This document shows positions 57,832 through 64,000 of a stretch of 64,000 nt of DNA, piece by piece. The DNA is from Hygrophila difformis (lineage: Eukaryota > Streptophyta > Magnoliopsida > Lamiales > Acanthaceae), in contig JAOANR010000005.1 in the NCBI GenBank assembly GCA_030278955.1, forward strand, positions 4,569,431 through 4,633,430, given 5' to 3'. Made by a program: the position numbers and the translations under genes. Position 1 is the first letter of the stretch. Each line of letters starts with the position of its first letter. Under the pieces are notes generated by a model, which saw only the letters and a program-made list of their open reading frames with translations, made no database searches and was not told where the DNA came from.

Positions 57832-58048
57832 AATTCTACATAATTTTTAATCCTTAATATTCAAAATATATACAACTAAAAATTATGGAGTATATACTAT
57901 ATATTCTAAAACTATACGATTAGACGAATTTAACAAGATCGGACTCGATTATTTTTTCCAAAATATACTTACAATAATATTAAGTCAAAGTTGAACAATC
58001 AACAGTGTCAAAAAGTCAAACAGGACACTTTAAATGGGACGGAGAAAA
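57832..58048. mobile_element. Stowaway-type MITE (left end eroded) upstream of the SDR gene
   Basis: The right end AATGGGACGGAGAAAA is followed by TA (58049-58050), and the interior matches the family (GTTGAACAATCAACAGTGTC). It lies about 175 bp upstream of the SDR start codon, in the presumed promoter. Confidence 0.6.
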
Positions 58049-58222
58049 TACTAAGTAATAAAAATACAAATAAAAACATAAGCAAATGACCAAAAAGCCC
58101 TGGCCATGATTATTTAAGATAGCTATAGGGCTACATGATACACACCATTCTCTCACTCTCACTGGATACAACAGAGTAAGTTCAAAAAAACACAGAAAAT
58201 TAAAAAAAAAAAAAAAAACAAA

Positions 58223-59990
58223 ATGGTGAAGGAAAGCAACAAAGGAAGAGTGTGTGTAACAGGAGGAACAGGTTTTCTCGGTTCATGGATGATCAAGAAG
58301 CTTCTAGAAGACGGCTACACCGTCAACGCCACCGTCAGAATCGATCCAGGTTTCCTTCCTTCCTTCTCCTTGTCCGTAATTCCTCTCGAAAATTACTGTT
58401 TTTCGGTTTTGAAACTGTAACATAGTAGTAGTATAATTTTACTCTCATCAGAACACAAAAGGGACCTGACCTACTTAACAACCCTGCCGGGCGCATCCGA
58501 GCGGCTCCAATTGTTCAATGCCGACCTGGACAATCCGGGCAGCTTCGCCGCCGCCATCCACGGCTGCGACGGGGTGTTCCACATGGCGCATCCGCTGGAC
58601 TTCGAGGAGAAAGAGACGGAAGAAGTGAAGATCAAGAGGGTCACCGAGGGGCTGCAGGGCATCCTGCAGGCGTGCGCCGACGCCAAGACGATACGGCGCG
58701 TGATCTACACTTCGAGCATATCGACCGCCTGTTTCGGCGCCAGGGCCGCCGAGTCGGGGCTCGTCGACGAAACCTGCTGGACCGACGTGGATCTCATTCG
58801 GAGCCTGAAAACGTTCGGAGGGCCGTACATTGTCACAAAGGTTTTCGTCGAGAAAACGGCGTTGGATTTGGCCGAGAAGCTTGGGATAGATCTTGTCTCG
58901 ATCGTTCCCACTTGGGTTCACGGCCCGTTTATCTGTCCGAGGATTCCTGAGACGGTTTACATCTTCATGTCGTTGTTCTTCGGTACGATATACTTCCTCC
59001 AGTTTTTTTGGTTTGCTATGTTTCACAAATAAAGAGTACTGTTCACACACATACTTTGACTTAAAGTTTTATCACAAGTTAAAATATAGCCAAGTAAGAT
59101 CTTGTTAGATTCGTCTCGTCTTGTAGTTTTTAAATATCGAACTTTTAGAATTTTTACTTGTGCCGAATTTGAGTTATTAATGATTTAAAATGTGTATTGA
59201 ACTGCGTGTTGGGTGGGTACGTAGCAATTTTTAAAAAATAGAGGAAGCATTTCTTTGATCCCTAGAGTTTATTTGTGAGTATATAATGGGTTCACATAGT
59301 TGTTAAAGGAAAAATTATTTCTATTTATAGAAAATTGAGACATTCAAAAATAATAAATAAGATATTTTTGTTGGGACAGGGAGTAGTATTTTGATAAAAT
59401 ACAAGTTATGTACCAATTTATAGTAGTACAAGTTTATTGATCAAGTCCTTTTTTGTAATTGTAGGTGACGACAAACACTATAGCCATCTTAAGGATACAA
59501 GTTTGGTACACATCGATGATGTGGCTCGAGCGCACATACACTTGTTTGAGTATCCGGAGGCGAAAGGCCGATACATTTGCTCTGCAACTGAATTCACAAT
59601 ACAAGATTTGTGTGACCTTATTTCGGCAAAATATCCCGAATACAAACTGCCTGACCCAGAGTAAGTTTTGGGTTGGCCCCTTAAGTGTATAAATATGTGC
59701 AAGCGAATAGGGGATGACAATGAATCAGGACTAGGTCCTGAGGCTGGGGTTATGTTGTTCGGTTTTGGGTTTGACCTGGACTCATTGTCATCCCTATAAG
59801 TAGAAGCAAATGGAATGGCGTTATGATTGTCTCTTTTTATGTTTGTAGATCTTGGAAGGATGCAGTGACGGTTAAAATCGCGGGATTTTCGACGAAGAAG
59901 CTGGAGGGGACGGGATTTGAGTATAAATATGGGCTGGAGGAGATGTACGAAGGGGCGATGAAGAGCTGCAAAGAAAGGAGCTTGCTCTAG
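58223..59990 (+). CDS. NAD(P)-dependent reductase, vestitone reductase/dihydroflavonol reductase-like (extended SDR), 4 exons, 331 aa
   Basis: Exons 58223-58349, 58452-58982, 59465-59660 and 59849-59990 join in phase to 331 codons plus TAG, all with GT-AG introns. The Rossmann dinucleotide motif TGGTGFLG is at residues 13-20, followed by an ATVR segment. The SDR catalytic residues are present: the YTSSIS serine region (128-133) and YIVTK (Y168, K172). The substrate-side blocks [15 protein letters not shown] and [12 protein letters not shown] are typical of vestitone reductase, anthocyanidin reductase and cinnamoyl-CoA reductase relatives. The family reduces ketone or aldehyde groups of phenylpropanoids/flavonoids with NADPH in the cytosol. 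The closest match from memory is the vestitone-reductase-like group, which in non-legumes has no settled substrate, so no symbol is given. Introns 2 and 3 contain MITEs, but the coding sequence is intact and of normal length. Confidence 0.95.
58993..59247. mobile_element. Stowaway-type MITE inside SDR intron 2
   Basis: The left end CTTCCTCCAGTTTTTTTGG, after TA at 58991-58992, pairs with AAAAAATAGAGGAAG at the right end. It begins only 10 bases after the exon-2 donor site. Confidence 0.75.
59706..59799. mobile_element. Small hairpin MITE in SDR intron 3
   Basis: TAGGGGATGACAATGA at the left is inverted as TCATTGTCATCCCTA at the right, about 94 bp in all. The ends resemble the TAGGGATGGCAAT termini of the hAT-like element at 9328-9898. 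Confidence 0.6.
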
Positions 59991-60345
59991 TTTGTTTGGA
60001 GAATTGTTGTTGTGGTGTTTGGAATATGTACTAGCATGTTGTCTTGTTTAGCTCGTCGCTTTTGGTGTGTTTTTGAGTTGAATAATTTTTGTTATGTGCC
60101 TGCAATAAGTTTGACATGGGTAGGGCAGGTAGGGGTTGTTGCGTTTGTGGGGCAATAATGTGAATTAGAATGTTATTGGTTTTTGTCCTTGTTAAGATAT
60201 GGAGTAGTATTATTGCTGTCTGTCTATTTATGACAATAAAATACGGAGTATTAAATATGGGGTATCCAACAACTATAATGCATCGGTCAGGGCACCACAT
60301 GGTTCAACAAACAAAGGACATAAAAAATCAAGAACCAAGATGATA

Positions 60346-60549
60346 GTCCCTCCGTACTTTTTAGTTGTCTTTTTAAAAATCGAAAAGCATTTCAAAATAG
60401 TTGTTATTTTTAGGTTTTTACTATATTGTCCTTCACTTTATATAAATGCTATTTGTTGGACATTTATTAAGAATGAGTTTAGATGAAGGGTAAAAATGTA
60501 AATTTATGAGCTAATTAATGCAAACTTGGGTTATTAAAATTGAGATGAA
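60346..60549. mobile_element. Stowaway-like MITE, truncated on the right by the LTR element
   Basis: GTCCCTCCGTACTTTTTAG after TA (60344-60345). No matching right terminus occurs before the LTR begins at 60550. Confidence 0.5.
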
Positions 60550-63219
60550 TGTAATACCCGCCATCAAAAATTTAAATCCAAAAATAAAGAATTGGATTTA
60601 AATTATTAAAACCGAAATAATTCCGAGAGAGCGGAATTTATTATTTATCGGAAGATAGCAACTCGAAACGAGTTTATCGAATTGTCCCAACGATCACGGA
60701 TAATTCCCACATTATGATTTTTATTTTTTGAAGATAAGAAATCTTAATATAAAAAAAAAATTACTGTAGCACGTGGCTACTGTAGCACGTGCGGCTACTG
60801 TAGCAGCCGCTCCTTGTCGGATTTTTGTCCCCTTAATGGCCAAAATACACCCCCAACACCCCATTATCATCCTTTCAAATCCCTTCCTCATCCCAAACTC
60901 TCCCAAAAACCAAAAACACAAAGCTTTACCTTCCGACGACTTTCCGGCGACTTTCCGGCAACCAAATCCGACCGAGGAAGTGTGTAGATCAAGGATTGCA
61001 AGCTTTGGATTGTTGGTAAGATGTAAATCAAGTTTCATTATGGTTTTAAGATCATAACCATCATCCTAACTTACGAATCTTCATATTCAAACACAAATCG
61101 GAGCCAAAGGAAGAATAAATCGGGTGGAAGAGATTCGTTCGTGACATCCCGTGGATTCCGGACGACCCCGTGACCTCCTAGACATTATCCCCACTGTAAG
61201 TTAACCTTACTATGGTTTTGGGTGACTTAAAATGCAACCAAACATAGAGATTTAGAAACTCTAAAATCTATCAACACGAAAACCCCCGGCGCAGCATTTT
61301 CGTATGAATTTTTCGAACCCTTAAAAGTCTTCAAACGAGAAAACTCAAAACATGAAAAACATTTCTAAGACATAGATCTAACTTCTGTAAATTTTCATAA
61401 TTTTTCATTGTGTTTTGATATCCGAAAATGGCCTCCAACAAACCTGCCCTAAAAGTCAAACTTGAAACTGTGACAAATTTGAAATTGGACCAAAACCCCT
61501 ACTTCAAGAGTTCAAACCAAAAAACTCAAAACTAAGATTTTGATCCTAAGATCTTAAGCTATACTGTGTAAAAAGTTCAGAGATTTTCATCGAGTTTTGG
61601 TAACCAAATCGTTTCGGACATATTCTGCGTTTTTAAAGAATTTTCAAAAGTTGACAGTTTCCTTAACCGAACTTGATGAGCATATTTCTATCATTTCTAT
61701 TCCGAACTAATCTTTGTGATCTAAACAAAAGTTGTAGATAATCATGTCTAGTATGTGTCTGTAAATTTTCAGAATTTTTGGAGTCCATTTGGCATGTTAA
61801 AAAGTCGAATCTTTGAACAGTGTCAAATACCTGAATCCTGGCAGCATACTATTTGTGTAGAAAACTTGATTTTTGACATGCTTCCCATCGTTTTTCCGAA
61901 AAACTCAAAACATGAAAGTTGTTCATTGGGATGTTTTTGAGATACTGTGAAAATTTCAGATCAATCGCCTAAGAAATGGATTTTTAAACTGAAAAGGCGT
62001 AAACTGTGACATCGATCGGTTTTAAGCTTGTGAGATCTTGAAATTTCTAAACAAACGGTCGAAATCTTGTGATACGATAAAGCTATATTTTTGAAAATCC
62101 CGTTATACTAAAGTTGAAACGATATCGGTTACATTGGTTACATAAAATTAGGGGGTGAGTGCTCTGCAGGGTGCCCTCCTAATTATTCATTTCGTGCCAA
62201 AACGGCAATGATTACTACGCGCGAAAGATTGCCAAAACGGCATCTTATTTTTGGGCCTATCCTCTCGGGTGTATCCGTATGGGTTACTCGAGGCTCGACG
62301 GAGTGGTACTGGATATGGCGGATTTGGCTACAAGAGCCAACGGGCCTACCCTCTCGGGTGTATCCGTATGGGTTACTCGAGGCTCGACGGAGTGGTACTG
62401 GGTATGGTAGATAGGCTGCGGCCGCCGGGCTACCGGCTAAATGAGATATGATACTTATGAAATTGGCTGAGGCCGTCGGATCACCGGCTAAATGATATTT
62501 ATGAAATTGGCTGCGGCCGCCGGATCACTGGCTAAATGATATTTATGAAATTGGCTGCGGCCGCCGGATCACCGGCTAAATGATATATTGTTGAAATGGC
62601 TACGTAACGGGAAAATAAAAGATTTAATGTTTTTAAGTATTTATTTATTTATGCCTTGCAAATCATTTTACTATGTAAGTTGAATTATGATCACGTGGAA
62701 ATCCTTATTTTAAATTATGCCATTTTATTTATTAGTGGATGATTAAATTAATTTGTGTATTATCTACAAACATCTTTTTATTAAATTTAATTAAAGGCTT
62801 TGAAACCCCTAAATCATGCTAAGTGTTAACTTACTCAGCACGTTTTGCTGACCCAAACCGTTTATCCCCTTTTTCTTTCAGAGTATGAGGATTATGCATC
62901 ATCATATGCATACATGGGAACATTTGGGGAAATCTCTATTTTAAATTCCTGCATTTAATTACGACTTGCATGAACGGGCCTGTTTAACCCGTGTTTTGGC
63001 CATGTCGGCCCTTATACTTTATTTCCGCTGCACAACTTATATTTCCGCTGCAACTTTGATGTATTATTTTTAAATTATTTATGAATGGGCTGTTTGAATG
63101 TTTTAAATTCTGAAAAACCATAGCCTTGCATCTCTTTAGTGAGCTCGGAGAAACCGCGTCTTGCTAGGGAGGTGTGGCGGTGGCATCCCGGCCTGGGTTA
63201 CCAAAACCGGGGTGTTACA
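60550..63219 (+). repeat. Long (2.67 kb) 5' LTR of the Gypsy-type element
   Basis: TG...CA-bounded LTR placed by the adjacent primer site. It contains CTACTGTAGCACGTG repeats (60762-60800), two copies of an ~86-bp unit (about 62255-62410) and about four copies of a ~46-bp unit (62415-62585). Confidence 0.75.
62255..62590 (+). repeat. Two tandem repeat blocks within the LTR
   Basis: An ~86-bp unit containing CTCGGGTGTATCCGTATGGG occurs twice (62268 and 62353). A ~46-bp unit containing GGCTGCGGCCGCCGGATCAC then GGCTAAATGATA occurs about four times. Confidence 0.85.
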
Positions 63220-63222
63220 ATG

Positions 63223-63234
63223 TGGTATCAGAGC
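63223..63234 (+). promoter_or_regulatory. Primer-binding site (tRNA-Met) of the Gypsy-type element
   Basis: TGGTATCAGAGC just after the 5' LTR, complementary to the tRNA-Met 3' end. Confidence 0.9.
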
Positions 63235-63602
63235 CCGGAATATTTTAAAACTACTATTTTAAAGAGCCCGGAATATTTTTAAACTATTATTTTTAAGTAT
63301 TATTATTTTTAAAGTTATTATTTCTAAACTAGTAATATATTTTAAAGAGCCCAATTATTATTTTGAAGTTAAAGCCCAAATTTTTAGCCCAAAAATTTTT
63401 AAGAAGCCCAATAAATTATTTTTAGCCCAATACCTGTATTTTTAAATAAAGCCCAAATGTTTATTATTTTGGCCCAATATAGAGGCCCAAGACTTTTATC
63501 TACTATTATTATCTTTAAATTTTAAAAATATTACCTCCATGGAATAAATTTATTTTTAAAATCCATGGAAGATAGATATAAATAAAATATACATTAGCTT
63601 CG

Positions 63603-63641
63603 GGGGGGGGGGGATTGCATTGCATTGCATTGCATTGCATA
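63603..63641. repeat. Poly-G and (GCATT)n microsatellite
   Basis: About 11 G followed by about five units of GCATT inside the leader of the Gypsy-type element. Confidence 0.85.
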
Positions 63642-63923
63642 TATACATAAGTATTTACACTAACTCTTTTTATTATCGGTGATAAGAAACACTCCTACCT
63701 CAGAACTCGACATGACCTTCACTTAGGAGCGTTTGCTAAAGACTAACTTTGCCTTAGTCCTAGATCTTGATCACTTAGGAACTCATCTTCGCGTGCTTCT
63801 ATAACAGAAAATGGCACCTAGAAGAAAACTGAGGAAGGATCATATGCGATGATACCCGAACCTGGTTGTGAATAATACATAGGCAGTTATGGGGACATAA
63901 CTGTAATCTTAAGGCGGGGAGGA

Positions 63924-64000
63924 TGTAACAACCCGAATATTATGTATCCCAAATAATATCAAACAACAAAACACAATGATACAATCGCAATTAATCAATC
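63924..64000 (+). repeat. Start of a 3' LTR, cut by the window edge
   Basis: TGTAACAACCCGAATATTAT directly after a polypurine tract (AAGGCGGGGAGGA). Only 77 bases are visible. Confidence 0.65.

Larger units (their letters stand above)
60550..64000 (+). mobile_element. Ty3/Gypsy-type LTR element with collapsed interior, continues past the window
   Basis: The 5' LTR (60550-63219) begins TGTAATACCCG and ends GGGGTGTTACA. It is followed two to three bases later by a tRNA-Met primer site TGGTATCAGAGC (63223-63234). About 700 bases of leader follow, containing only a 13-codon gag-like start (MAPRRKLRKDHMR, stop at about 63852). Then come a polypurine tract AAGGCGGGGAGGA (63911-63923) and a new LTR start TGTAACAACCCG at 63924. 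All gag-pol is missing, so this is a deletion derivative. The second LTR start is related to, but not the same as, the first. Confidence 0.8.

Noticed and set aside
58475..59050. 191-codon minus-strand frame opposite the SDR exon
   Set aside because: Shadow of the GC-rich second exon of the reductase gene.

Overview
This is plant nuclear DNA, almost certainly from a eudicot. It is AT-rich, has intron-bearing genes with GT-AG borders, a plant-type DHHC palmitoyltransferase, a vestitone-reductase-like SDR, Stowaway and Tourist MITEs, tRNA-derived SINEs, Copia and Gypsy LTR elements, a Mutator-like element (MULE) and an endogenous plant pararetrovirus. I see no rRNA gene, genuine tRNA gene, CRISPR array or bacterial-type operon.

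Only two loci look like ordinary, intact host genes. One is a seven-exon S-acyltransferase of the PAT13/PAT14 type (2840-5799, minus). The other is a four-exon NAD(P)-dependent reductase of the DFR/vestitone reductase family (58223-59990, plus). Most of the remaining ~90% is mobile or repeat DNA, much of it nested.

Layout: 1-40 is the last 40 bases of a terminal-inverted-repeat element whose full relative lies at 39319-47148. 391-569 is a SINE. 2.8-5.8 kb is the PAT gene. 6.16-8.88 kb holds two large fold-back elements with perfect 9-10 bp target duplications. 9.3-13.0 kb holds a hAT-like element, SINEs and two adjacent Tourist-like MITEs. 15.3-19.3 kb holds retro-derived sequence, a polyadenylated retroposed transcript and MITEs. 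21.0-28.0 kb is a Copia element (minus strand) carrying a nested solo LTR full of palindromic repeats. 29.0-34.35 kb is a second Copia copy (plus strand). The two Copia copies share coding sequence and the lack of gag but have unrelated LTRs. 35.7-38.8 kb holds a small retroposon, SINEs and a hAT-like element. 39.3-47.15 kb is the most striking feature. 47.9-56.9 kb is a two-gene MULE with convergent transcription units. 58.2-60.0 kb is the SDR gene. 60.55 kb to the end is a Gypsy-type element with a 2.7 kb LTR and a collapsed interior.

The highlight is 39319-47148. A nearly complete Caulimoviridae-like pararetrovirus (minus strand, five uninterrupted overlapping ORFs, a tRNA-Met primer site and an as-1/TATA promoter) sits between terminal inverted repeats. 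The whole unit is bracketed by a perfect 9-bp direct repeat, as expected for Mutator-type transposition. A second copy of the right end lies at the window start, and the small fold-back at 6159-7380 shares internal sequence with its left arm. This suggests a family of DNA-transposon-like units that carry, or derive from, a pararetrovirus.
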